Origin: Lingula anatina
Lineage: Eukaryota; Brachiopoda; Lingulata; Lingulida; Lingulidae
Reading direction: 5' to 3'
Assembly (NCBI RefSeq): GCF_001039355.2
Contig: NW_019775650.1
Coordinates: 1 to 64,000 of the forward strand
Length of the DNA: 64,000 nt
Part shown: positions 1-11,669 of the stretch, piece after piece
Layout of the letters: each line of letters begins with the position of its first letter
How positions within the stretch are numbered: the first letter of the stretch is position 1
Translations under genes and position numbers: made by a program
Notes under the pieces: model-generated
What the model was told of the DNA's origin: nothing
Seen by the model: the letters and a program-made list of their open reading frames with translations, nothing else
The model's database searches: none

Positions 1-1
1 T

Positions 2-48
<47 letters not shown>

Positions 49-51
49 TTT
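1..51. repeat. (TTTA)n microsatellite
   Basis: Uninterrupted TTTA tetranucleotide repeats open the window and end just before the acceptor of the first visible NUP160 exon. They lie inside an intron. Confidence 0.95.
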
Positions 52-79
52 CAAATGATTATTGGATTTCACTTTGCAG

Positions 80-3000
80 GTGGTGAACATCATAGAGTCA
101 AGAGCACGCTCTGTTGACCTGGCCACTCACAACTATTACGACTTGCTCTATGCATTCCATATCTTCAGAGGAAACTTCAGGAAAGGTGGGACTTTTAAAT
201 TAGTTTTTACTTTCAAACTTTAAACAGCATAAGCTTTAATTAAAATCTGAAATAAATAGCTAAATGCTTCTTCAAATACCATGTAGTCTGTATCTACAAG
301 TCAATCTATGACAAGGTTTTGAGATCTGTTTTTAAAAAAGTATTAAGTGTAAACTAATTTCCATGAAGTAAACTGTATTTTTTGCCATAGTCTAAGTGAT
401 TCTAATGTTACTGTCAACTGAGATGTGCCAAAGGACCCCTTCAGCTTTCTGCACAAGTTTATGAAAAAAATATGCTCTATTTCCATATTCAATTCCATGC
501 TTATTTTGAACCCTCTTTATTTTTTTCCCCTTTCAGCGGCCAGTGTGATGTATGAACATGGTATGCGTCTGGGTCAGGAACTGCCAGGTGTGAAGGGTTT
601 GCAGAAGAAGGCCAAGTGTTACCTGGCCTGCATCCACTCCCTGGGGCTGGTAGACCCCAAGTATGCCTGGATTGTCAAACCTGTGCCTCTCAGCAGAAGA
701 ATGGTAAGTTAACATGACTTTTTTTCATAAACTAGCCATAATGACACCAATTTTAAATGCTTAGTAGTTTATCAGTATTTACTTTGGATAAAGAAAATTT
801 TATTTATGAGTGACTTTTTAACCACTTTGATAATGCTGGATGTTATGTAATCATTGAAAGTTGGCTAATACCGTATCGAGCAGTGCGGCTTTCCAGGCTA
901 TAGTTTATAAAACTGGTCCGTGCAATACACAAAATTAAAGCATGGTACACATCGGTATTTAGAATATTCTCCACCCACTGCCTGTTGCCTTGTAGGTTAA
1001 ATTAATGTTAAAGTCCTAAATGGATCTTTTTATTGATTCTAGGATGAGGAATTGCCTGGTGTCTCACCAAAGAGAGACCTTGAAGGAGAGGAGAGGGAGA
1101 GAGGTAAAAGCTGTGTGATAAAAATTTCAGAACTTATCCATTCTTAATTTTGTTTTTCTTGAAATATTTGCAAATAGAACCAAAACAAGATGTTCACTAT
1201 TCTAAATCATATCTTTCTCAAATGAGAGGCCAGTTTCTTGATTTTTTTTAGTTGGTATGTAATTTTATGAAATTCTTTTAAATATCCAGTTAACCAAAAA
1301 ATGGAGGTTATAGAGTTACCTGATATAGAAAAGGAGTACAGATTGGTACATGCTAGACTGAAGCTGCTGCAGAAAGGAGATGACCCAGCATTAGCAGCAG
1401 GTAAAGGAAATATTTTCCATATAAAACTACCTGAAATCTGTTGAATTAGCAGTAGTTGAGTGGCAGCAAGTAAACAACAACAACAACAACAAAAGTTCAA
1501 GATACAAATTGTATATTATATTTATATTATAGGTATGTTTTTGAAGTAGCCACCTGCAGTAAGGCATTGTGCTAGAAAAGCTTTCATGTTTGATGAAGTT
1601 TATATATCTTATAATCTTACTCACAAACTACCACCTTACTAGTATATCTTTTTTGCCACTGCACAACAGTATTGTATCCTTAAATGTTTGTAACTTGAAT
1701 GTAGGTAAAGTGGGGGGTCAGTCTATTACACATAGGCTCTATTCAATAAAGTCTTTTTGTAAAATAATGCTATCTTGTGGTCTGTAAAATAGTAATTTTA
1801 TCATGTTTATAATAAATAACATGTTATAGAGCTTTAAAAGTGTCCATTTTTCTTCTTTTCATGACTGACTTCTGTCCAAGTTATTTGTAGATATTTGTAT
1901 AATATTCTTTGTATTGTAGGACCCTCTTTGTCTGCCTCAGAGACAGTTGGACTGCTTGTCAGTGCAGGCTTGTTTGATGACGCTGTCAATGTGTGCAAGC
2001 TGTTTAAGATGTCTCTAACTCAAGTATTTGAAGGGCTGGCTTTAAGGTGAGGCTGCTTCATATCATGCTTTTATATATTGCTGTTTTAATGATAAAAAGA
2101 ATGTGGGAAAAATTTCATTTGATATTCACTTTATATTTTGTGTGCCCTTCACATATTTTATTGAAGATTTCTTTTCAGTAATTTGCATTGAATGTAAAAA
2201 TTGTTCCTCATCTTTTTGTTATCATTTTGTAATTTTTTATATGCTTCATGCTTTTTCCTTGTGGTTTTGTTATGATAAGTAATAAATACAGTTTAATGAA
2301 TAAATAATTATTAATAGCTTGGATGAAATACCTTTCACTGTTTAAACAGGTGTATCAATCTGTCTCAACATAATTATCAAAAAGATGTGGATTTTACCAC
2401 TGAAACCTGGGGCTGGCTGGCTGCCAATGACACGGGCAATGTGAATTCTGGCAAAGAAACAAGGTAAAAATTTGTATTTGCTTGCCTCCCTGCTTTAGAA
2501 TGTGCTATTTTATAATAGTTTATAATGTAGAATTTCAACATCTCTTCATTTTGATACATTTATTTAAAGTATTTCTGGTGTCTTGTAATTCAAAAATTAA
2601 ACAAAACTTACCTGTAAGTTGATGTTTGATTGTAATTCTATGAGACAATTATAGGTGAGGAGATGAAATGAGAATGCACAGTGCGCATGCTCGTCAAGTT
2701 TTGAAGCATTTTTGCACAATTTCTTCAGAAGTTTAATATTAAACTTCATTTCCCTATAAAAATCTGCATCAGTATTATCATAAGTTATGTAATTAGGGAG
2801 GGTGGGAGAGGCATTTCTGAAAAACCACGGTCTCTAAAGGACTTCCTAATAACTAGCATGCAATCAAGGTCATTTGATTGGATAGAGGATGAACTTTCTC
2901 TGAAAACTGCAGCATCAAAGTTTCTCCCACCAGTGGTAAAATCAAAGGAGCTTTCACCAGCATTTGCATCAACATTGGCCATCGTATTTGTGTTGTCCAC

Positions 3001-5353
3001 AGTGGTACCACCATAACAGCTCTTGCTTTGTCTGTTTTTATTCTCTGCAGCATCCTCTCCCTTAAACCGCTTGGTCATATCCGCAAATTTGCTTAGAGGA
3101 TCGGCCTCATTCTCAAGAGGTCACTTGGCATTAGAACACCTACTATCATTGTCAAAGTTATAGTCAAAAGATGTGCTGTTCACAGTTTCCTCAATATCCG
3201 TTATCCTAGAGGATAACACTTCCAATTTGACATCGTTAGATGTCAGTTTTTCATTCAGACTTTGCAAGTATTCTAGAATCTTCGATTCTTGGTTAGTTGC
3301 GGCTTTCGCAGCAACACTAGTGGTCTTTACAACAGCACTGGTTGATTTCTTACTACTTCTAGCCACTTGTTTCTCTTTAGAGTCTTTTTCTGCTGTCTCA
3401 TTTTTCTCCGACATGTTGGAAAAAAGATGCATTGTCAAAAAAGATAAAATACACCAAAATGTATTGACAAAAAATGCCAAAATACACACACACAAGAAAT
3501 TTCTTGTTAATCACGCGCTTCCCTCCTCGTGCTACTGACGCGCATGCGCACTGTGCATACTCATTTCATGACAAACCAATATAATTGTTTGATATGGAAT
3601 CCCAGTCTGATCTGATTCTGTTATGAGAGCATTTTTTCTGAACTTAATGCATAAACAGTTTATAGTGCTTCTTTTTCAATTGTTGTTTGTATTTCAGTGC
3701 TGCTGATCAAGCATGGAAACTTCTCCAGACATATTTAGCCAAGCATGAAGACGGCTCGTCCAGATATCACCGCTGTGTGGCCATCAAGCTCCTTGGCCAT
3801 GGTTACAATCTACCAGACTGGATGCTGGTGTCCTATAAGGTGAGTGTCATCATTTTCTTACATGGGTTTTACACAATTTTCAAAATCTTTTCTTTCCAAT
3901 AGTATTGACTTGTATGAAATTAATTTATTGATTAATCATTATATAAAAAATTGAATTAAAAAAAAATAAAGAAACAGTTTAAAAATAAATAAAGAAGTGA
4001 AAAAATATCATTGATAACATTTATGAAAAAAATTAACTTTTTGATCTTTATGGAAAAATCAGGGACTAAATGCAACATAATAATTTTCACCATTTCTTCT
4101 GATTTAAACTTTATTATTTTTTTTATATTAAATTTTTAAAAAATTTTCGTACTTGCAAATTTCTAGGTGGTGAATGCTCCAGAACTTATACGTTTATATA
4201 TTGATTATGACTTACTTGAAGAGGCAACCTACTTGGCTATGGACTACATAGATGCAGTCATGGGTAAAGGAAAGGAATATTTTGGGTTAAAGGTATGTCA
4301 CATTGAAGAAATCAAAAGTTGGGGAGTTATTTAAGTGACTGTTGCAGTGTTTTGTTTGTCTTGTGCTTTATACTTTGCGTTGTCTGGTCTTGGATTGAGT
4401 GGTGTCCTCTTATGGAGGTGGATGATTGGTGTCCAGTTGAATGGAATATGTCACCATATATAGGTATGGTTTGGACACGCCCGGTATTTTACAGTAGGGG
4501 AATATGTGGAGGCAAGATTGTTATTACGTACTTTTTAGTTATTTAACGTATGTGTTTCATTGTAAATTCTTCATTATATTATTTGTATTAAGTTGAAATT
4601 TTGATATTTATGTTTATTCTTTTACTGTCATTTGTTTCACTTATAATTTGGGTTCACTGTCATCATCTAGTCTCTAGACATGTGTGTAAATAAATGTATT
4701 CCTCCATTGAATATTTGTGTTGTCGTTCACTAGTGTCCATCATTCTATTTAGCCGTACCCTACCAACTGGGTTGTTTTAATGTAGCACCTAATTGGAGAC
4801 TTTTCAGTTTAAGTTTTGTATTGAAAAGATAAGTACATATGATGTAAAGCTATACATTAAATGAGCATGTTTTGATTTATAATAAATTTCACAACAAATT
4901 TTGCATAGTAAAGTTGCATTTTCAGACCTCCCTCAATGTGACTTCCCCCAGTGTCTGGTTGCCATATACTAGTATAGATCAGCTTCTTCATGCACTGAGA
5001 GAGGTACATACAGACAACACTTATCTTCAGGTGTGTATAGGTATACGTAAATAATGATTTTATATTTACTTTTGATCAACAATTTAGGACAAAATTAAGG
5101 ATTTCTTTATTTCTGGTAGTAACATTATTTATTATCAAATTAAGAAGTTATCAGCAATTAAAACAGACACTCTTTTATTATTTACAGCTATTGAACAGTT
5201 TTTTTATGTTTTTTCTATCATTCCACTTTACAGCTTTACCAAGAACTTTCAGAAAAGTTAGATATTTATCACCACAATGTGGAGAGAATTTCAAGAGACA
5301 GAATCGATGCTGCAACAAGGAGAGCCAGTATGAGATTGAGCAGCTTGCACTGA
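80..5353 (+). CDS. NUP160: Nuclear pore complex protein Nup160, C-terminal part (10 exons, 5' truncated by window)
   Basis: Nup160 is a scaffold subunit of the Y-shaped Nup107-160 complex of the nuclear pore, needed for pore assembly and mRNA export. Exons read from splice sites: 80-185, 537-703, 1043-1103, 1290-1400, 1920-2046, 2350-2463, 3698-3839, 4167-4292, 4926-5030 and 5234-5353 (TGA). Phases agree throughout. Recognisable stretches include VVNIIESRARSVDLATHNYY, MYEHGMRLGQE, the acidic IELPDIEKEY, and LLVSAGLFDDAV, in the alpha-helical C-terminal solenoid typical of the family. The upstream part lies outside the window. An AATAAA follows at 5648-5653. The gene is convergent with the bHLH gene. 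Identity is from family knowledge; the exon borders are seen in the sequence. Confidence 0.93.
2631..3602 (-). mobile_element. Short DIRS-like (or other inverted-end) element in a NUP160 intron
   Basis: Two inverted arms of about 60 bp bound this block: 2631-2690 and 3543-3602. Both contain the core GAAATGAG.ATGCACAGTG followed by CGCATGC, in opposite orientation. Between them, on the minus strand, is a lysine- and serine-rich, coiled-coil-like reading frame resembling retroelement gag ORFs. Inverted terminal repeats plus a gag-like frame point to a DIRS-type retroelement that lost its RT/RNase H/tyrosine recombinase part. A non-autonomous TIR DNA transposon is the alternative. It sits between the exons ending at 2463 and starting at 3698, opposite to the host gene. 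Confidence 0.5.
2785..3414 (-). pseudogene. gag-like ORF of the intronic element, broken by one stop
   Basis: From an ATG at 3414 (MSEKNETAEKDSKEK) the frame runs 97 codons to a TGA at 3123-3121. It continues in the same frame with no other stop to 2785, through DPLSKFADMTKRFKGEDA. A single nonsense change therefore separates two otherwise open halves. The N-terminal half is lysine/serine/alanine-rich, then predicted coiled coil (LEYLQSLNEKLTSNDVKLEV), as in DIRS and Ty3 gag proteins. The exact family is not established. Confidence 0.5.
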
Positions 5354-6000
5354 TCTTTGATTCTGAAATCATTTCCTGGGTTCAGGAAATTTGAGTTCCT
5401 TATCTCCATTTCGAAAGGATAAAAGACTTGAATGTCATTTTCTACATGTACAAAAAACTGTATCAAGTTACCAAAAGTCACCAAAACAACTTCCAGGTAT
5501 TTGTGTTTGTAGTACCATCTCATCTGTACTGCATTTATTTCATTGAAATTTATGAAAATTAAAACAATATTGATAATAGTGTACAAATCATGTTTGTAAA
5601 AATGTCAATAGATATATTTTACCCACCACTTAGGTAGGGCTTTTTCAAATAAATAATTAAATAAATTCTTTGTAATCAAATGAACCTTCATTTTTTTTTT
5701 ATACAAAAGTATTATATTAAGTCAAGTGACTTCATTAAATAGGATTAAAATTAATGGTAAATTACATGCAGCTTACTCCAAGCCATTATACAAATGTTTC
5801 TCACATATTGCATGTAAAAGCCATTCAACAGGCAAAGAAATGGTAACCATGCTTTTTACAGATGATAAAACAATGATATTTGGTAATACTATAGTGACAA
5901 ACATTCTCCCTGTTTATCAAGTCTGCATCGGTAAATAACTGAACACAGGCAAAACAGTGGACTGTCCTCAAACAAACTGCGGTGTAAAATGCCTTAATGC
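5354..6000. other. Convergent intergenic / 3' UTR space
   Basis: This stretch separates the NUP160 stop codon from the bHLH stop codon on the other strand. It is AT-rich and holds a plus-strand AATAAA at 5648-5653, the likely NUP160 cleavage signal. A TTTATT at 5534-5539 could serve the minus-strand gene, in which case the two 3' UTRs would overlap. I see no other gene. Confidence 0.6.
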
Positions 6001-9000
6001 TTAATAAGGGCTATATTTCCTCAAGAAGTCCTGAAAATAAAATTAAGGTCTGATCAATGTATGTACCAAGCAGAATTGGGGGCACTGGTGGAATATTGCT
6101 CCTCTTTAACAGTTATACTACATAAACGGTCACCAAGTCAGTTCCTTAGAAATTTGATTAAACCTAATTTTCATTTAAATTATTACATATAAGTTTTCAG
6201 TTATGAATCATATTTTAAGTAAAATTTTGATAGCAAGCAAAATATATATATATATATATATATGAAGAAAATACTATATATAGTATTACCTTATCATACT
6301 CGGAGCCAATAACCTCCCTTAGGTGAATTATATACTGAGCTGCAAACTCAAACACTGTGGCTTTGTCAGTCTTGTCACTCAAACCAGGCACAAGTTGGCG
6401 TAAAGCATGACAGGCTTCAGATATCCTGGCTCTGAAAAAGACGTTTGAATTTTTAACAAGAATCCATCTGACCTTTTAGGGCATAAGGTTTAAATGGACC
6501 TTCAGAAAGTTGGAAATATTGCACAAATGGAAATTACTTTATAAAAAAGATGACTTCCCAACACCCTTAAGGCCATCACGACCCACCACATTTCAGTAAC
6601 AACTTGAGATGTTAAGTATATGCTACTGCTTACACCCATGTATTTTGGAGGTGATAACCTACATATCCGTAAGCAATTTCCAGTCTATTTTTCATTATAG
6701 TCTAATTTTCTCACAATCAACACAAAATGAAAAATTATTTCAAGACCATAAAAGGAAAAATAAAAGTTGTCCCAAAATAATGGAATAAATAGCAACTTGA
6801 AACCCTATTTTATCAACATACTTTGTTTGTGTGTGGCATCACCTAGTGATAAAGTACATATCGAAGTTCCTGATAAAAAATCTGAGCCTGCAATAACTTG
6901 AGGGCTTTGATTTTTAAATTCCAGTCTTAAGGAAATATCTGGAATTTTCTATTGATGTTGAAGAACTAAGAAATACAATTTAAAAAAAATGCAAAACAAC
7001 ATTAAAACATGACCTAATGATAAAATACCTTCTCTTTCTCTCTTTTGCATTGTGATCTCCTCTGCTGTCTCTTTCATTAGACCAAGTGTAAAACTCCTGA
7101 TCCATTGGCCCTGGCAGGATGTTTTGATATCGGAGTTTGAAATCAGAAGTGGGAGTGTTGGGTGGAACAACAGGGAAGTCTGGGGAGGCACCAATGTTGT
7201 TCCTTATGCTTCCATTCTTGTCAACCATGGTACTGTGCATGGGTGTAACTGAACTTGTACTTTGAGATTCACTTCCTAGGTCACTGTGCATCTAATTTGG
7301 AAATTGAGAATGAAACAATGAACTGATATATTATGTACTGATCAAGAGACTGGTCAATAACCGACTAAGACATACTCTTAATTTAAAATATTTTTGACAG
7401 TTTTAATTGATCATTTGGACAAAAACATTAATCTTAAGTAAAAAAAAAAANCCAATAACCGACTAAGACATACTCTTAATTTAAAATATTTTTGACAGTT
7501 TTAATTGATCATTTGGACAAAAACATTAATCTTAAGTAAAAAAAAAAAATTTTTATTTATAATATTTGTACCTGATCAGCAAATTTGAGTGCCTGACGCA
7601 CATTCTGGTAGATATCAGACTTAGTTGGCTGAATCGGTTGAAGTGGCCTTGATGGTGGTGGCGGTGGTGGTGGCGGTGGTGGTGGCATAGATGAGGCAGA
7701 ATACTGGAGACGATATGGCACATGAACATAGGAATATGGCCCAGCCATCATCTGTGGAACCTTCAGAGGTTTGGGCCCTTTGCTTGTTAACTCTACTGGG
7801 CGTGGGGTACCAACATATTTAGTACTGCTGGGTACTGGAGCATACATGCTTTGAACAGGAGATGGTTTAAGTACTGGTGGCTGGAAAGCTGAAAACCGTC
7901 AAATTGGTGAGTTATTTTTAAAAAAATCAATTAAAAGATTGCATTTATATAAGTGCTGGTGGCTAGAGGGCTGAAAACCATTAGATTGATGAGTTATTTT
8001 TAAAAAATCAATTAAAAGATTGCATTTATCCATTAATTAATTATTTGTAAAATTTGTTCAATTATATACATGTATATATATATATATTAATTTATGAAGT
8101 ACTTGCTTCTTTTTTGTTTTAGATCTCAATCTATACCTTTCAAAGTTGTGTCTCCAGGAGTACCAGTAAGTGGCTGTGATTGGATACATGGCTTCAATCT
8201 ACTTGTCATAGTGCTTGTTGTTGAGCTGTAGAAATTTGTAGCAGGCAAGCTATATTCCCCATTGACACTTTGGTTGCAAGAACTGGTATATGCAGGAAAA
8301 CCAGTATGGTTGGACTGTATCAAGTGCCCAAGGTTGCTCAAGATATTCCTGTAAGTTGATTTTTTAAAAATTTTAGATGGTTTAGCAATTGCCAAAATAC
8401 AAATGATACACTTAAAAGTTGAATAAAATCTACATAATTCAAATTTTGTTAATGTTGTATTTTCAAAAGATCAAGTTTCAGTTGCATTCCAACTACTACT
8501 TCAATTTAGCAATAGAAAAAGTGCTGAAAATCTGAACATCTAGTTAGTGGATTAAAATCAAGTAAACTATTTACCCATTTATGTACATATTTATTTTTCC
8601 ATTTTATAATACCACTTACCAAGCTTCTTCTGCTGTAGACGCTGATGGCATTTCATTATTGTTTTCATCAATGGCAGAAAGTGGAGTTGGTCTAAGAACA
8701 TGCTGATGCAAATCGGAAAACTGTTGTGGCTGTTGCTGTTGTATTGAATTATGAGTATTCATATGGTTTGACATTGCATTTGTTGTCTCTGATACACTGG
8801 TAATTTGTTGCTCAGATATGTCACTTTTCTGAGCAATGCTAGTCATAACATGTGTTGCCTCACATTTGCTTGCAGTTGGTTGTTCAGTAAATCCAAAATC
8901 GGGGTTAATGCCAGCCATTATATATGTTGCTCCAGCAGCTTTTTGGGATGAACCTGCATTTTCAGAGAATTCATTCTGAGGAGGATTTTCCACAAGAATT

Positions 9001-10107
9001 CCCGCAGCAAGGGACGCTCTTAGTGAAGCTTGAAACAGAGTAGGGACACTCATAGATGGTACATTTTCAGTTGCACGTGGAGAGTCTGATGATTTTCTGT
9101 GCTGGGTTGAATCAGCTCCCTCACTTCTGTTATCATCTGGATTTTCTGTTTCCGATTTTGGAGTTTGAGGGCTTTCAGTGCTTTGTTGTTCATTAGAATG
9201 CTCATCCAAGCTGAAAAGAATCAATCTTTAGACATGATGGATAATTATATTATAGAATTTAACTGCATTTCTTTATTGCATCTTCCAAAATTGAGACCAT
9301 ACATCCTGGAATCAAAGATAAATAAAATGAAATATGATTGATTAATTAGAAATGCAGATAGACTGAGGCAGGTATACTATTTGGTGCATCCCCCCCTCCC
9401 CCTCCCCCCCCCCCCCCAACACACTCCAAGTAATTTTTTGTACACTTTTATCTTTTAAAAGTCCAATAAATCTTTTCAAATATAGGTAAGATTAACCTTT
9501 CAATGGTCCCATGTCAATTTTTAACATTTTTTAATCGAATTTTAACGAAATTGACCTACCCAAGACTGTCGTCTGCTTGTCTTGATTCGGGCGCGTCTTG
9601 CGCACTTTGTGCAAGATTTCCGGAATTCTGACTATTTTCATCCGTTTCACTTGTTAAGGAAGGTGATGATTGTCTTTTAGGAATATCTTCTGGCTGTTCA
9701 AAACCGAAATAAGAAAACCCTGATTCTCCGCTTTGGTCGGGATCCCACACAAAACCCATACTTTGCGAATGTGCAGGAGTGTTCTCCTTCTCTTCATTGA
9801 ATTCAGAGGCATCTTCCGAACTGCACAAGCGTGCTTTTTTTGGTGATGGTTCGAGGTGACTAATATTTGAAAGGTTTTGATCTCGTCCACTTGTTTCTTT
9901 GTTTGCTTCATTAAAATTTTCCATCAAATACCTTTTCTTGGGTGAAAAAACGTTCGCGGGCAATGCCTCCCGATCCCTTGCTCTGTCAATGTGCTGCAAG
10001 AGCGATGCCATGCTCCTCGAGTTCCAACCCGAAGAAATATTATCGCAGACATTTTCCAGTTCCCTTTTCAGTTCGGGAGTACTTATCGAACTTTGTTTTG
10101 TTGACAT
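6001..10107 (-). CDS. bHLH transcription factor with C-terminal bHLH, Tcfl5/Sohlh-like (7 exons, 700 aa)
   Basis: Minus-strand exons: 10107-9560, 9210-8620, 8348-8137, 7888-7572, 7291-7029, 6431-6290 and 6030-6001. They total 2103 nt with consistent phases. The start MSTKQSSISTPELKRELENV is the first ATG of an open frame. The N-terminus has two basic SPKK motifs that may be nuclear localisation signals. The middle is low-complexity, Ser/Thr/Gln-rich, with an 11-proline run in exon 4. Residues about 635-690 form the bHLH: basic HNAKERKRRARIS, helix 1 ACHALRQLVP, loop, then DKTDKATVFEFAAQYIIHLR. The protein stops right after it with KDFLRKYSPY. A C-terminal bHLH and the xTDKAT loop favour Tcfl5, a germline-associated factor; Sohlh-type is the alternative. 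Intron 4 contains the N at 7451. Confidence 0.85.
7355..7549. repeat. Exact ~96-bp duplication around a single N (probable assembly artefact)
   Basis: The segment 7355-7450, ending in a poly-A run, recurs base for base at 7453-7548, with one N at 7451 between them. This is the pattern left when two contig ends that really overlap were joined end to end. It lies in a bHLH gene intron and does not affect the coding sequence. Confidence 0.85.
7871..8035. repeat. Diverged ~82-bp tandem duplication across the bHLH exon 4 acceptor
   Basis: The sequence from 7871 (GTACTGGTGGCTGGAAAGCT), covering the 5' end of exon 4 (minus strand) and its acceptor, is repeated from 7953 with several changes. The second copy keeps a CAG-like acceptor and forms a pseudo-exon edge in the intron. 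Confidence 0.75.
9390..9417. repeat. Cytosine homopolymer tract
   Basis: An almost pure C run with two T interruptions inside bHLH intron 1. Similar C or G runs of 9 to 13 bases recur at 10417-10427, 15572-15583, 17887-17897, 20816-20824, 22843-22853, 23714-23726 and 49433-49444. Confidence 0.9.
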
Positions 10108-11669
10108 GTTGGAAACCTCATGAGCGCAAGACGGATACGTGTGCTCACGTTCAAATCAAATGCGCTGCACTACTAAACGCGCAGACGTGCAACGCTATCA
10201 AACGTCATCATTTCAGCTGGATATGTTTTCCCGGGTATGGCATCGTTTACATGTTGCTTAGAAACGGCGAAGCAGCACAACCAGTCGCAATGTTCTTGGT
10301 GTAGCTGTGACAAGCACAACTAAAGCAATCAATACATAAATATCACGTCGCAGATCAAATAATGAATGTCCCGCAAAGTTTTTCTTATCTTTCTAAATTC
10401 AGACACATTCCCCGCTCCCCCCCCCCCAAAAAAAAAAACAACAAAAACTGATGTTGATATTTTCTTTGTGCAGGTCCAGTCACTCAGAACCAAATGTTTA
10501 ATTAGAAATGGTATAAAATCTCGAATCCAAGTGAAGGGATTGTTCGAGCAATGATTCGTGACTTTTTTCCAAGGACAATTCGATTTTGATTAGAGGAAAA
10601 TTCCAGATAGCATAATTTAAACGGCTGTATGTAATGTAAATGTTAATGAACATCCTTGCTCTTGATATTTTTGTCCGTCTTATGAATTTCCTTTTTATTT
10701 TTATCTTATTTATTTACTTATTAATTTTATTTTATTTTATATTTTGTCCTCCGTGTAAAGATAAAAAGGGGAGCGACATGCGGTCGACAAGATTCTTTCC
10801 TTTTTGATATCCAGTTAGAAATTACAGACAGCAGCAAGGAATCCCCCTTACAAACTTCTGAGGAGTATCAACTGAGAAACTCTAGTTTTCTGGCGTAAAT
10901 CAAAATCATCAAAACCACTAAATTAGTTTTGCGGTTTCCGCGGTTTTATTGTAATTTGCCAATTGTAACTTATATTTCTCTTTAATTTCCAGATAATGAC
11001 CAAACTGTTTTGAAGTTTTGTCAATGATACAAAAAGCGTTTTTAAAAAGGGGGTCAACAAAATAACACCAAACTTGTAGAAAAAACAATAAAGTCACAGA
11101 AAATTTTTTTTTCTATGATCGTATACAGTTAGCAAGCTGACACCCCTTTCAGTCCCCACTTTGGTATCGCCCAACCACTTGCACTAAGCAAAACCGTTAC
11201 CTTAGAAACAAAGCTCGTGGTCCCCAAGTCTGGCTAGTGTGATAAAGTGTGATTGAAGAATTCACATCATTTATATAATCTTTCCCGGTGGGTCACACTC
11301 CCGATTTATCAATCGCAAAGTCAATACGAGATACCAATTCGGTGACATAGCTTGAACTAACATTCGAACTGCTTGTTCAGTGCACTGCACAGTGAGCCGA
11401 CCACCGCAACGTTAGAGGTATGGGGACTGATATGGTACTCACAGAGAAAACCGAAACGTAAACCACGCTCAGGAAAACGAACTTATTAACCGTATCCAAC
11501 AACTTGTACTAAAGGATGTCGTAGTTTTCACCATGCTTCGACCTAATTCATTTGTAATTCCACCGAGGAATTCAAAGTCGTGCGGCTGCGACTTTACTGC
11601 GAACCCAAAGTTCATGACGAAGTTCCTCAGGTGAAATCGACAAGTTGAAATTAACAACGATCGACAATC
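10108..11669. promoter_or_regulatory. Divergent intergenic region between bHLH gene and nompC
   Basis: The bHLH gene starts leftward and nompC rightward from this stretch, so it should hold both promoters and 5' UTRs. Its two ends (10100-10300 and 11100-11670) are richer in GC and CpG than the flanking introns, as expected of promoter-proximal DNA; the centre is AT-rich. I see no clear TATA box or further gene. A poly-C run lies at 10417-10427. Short open frames here lack coding character. Confidence 0.5.

Noticed and set aside
4319-4546. 75-codon Trp- and Cys-rich frame in a NUP160 intron
   Set aside because: No splice sites in phase, no recognisable family.
5191-5394. 67-codon frame overlapping the last NUP160 exon
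   Set aside because: Different frame from the Nup160 reading (LYQELSEKLDIYHHNVERIS), which links in phase to the exon before it.
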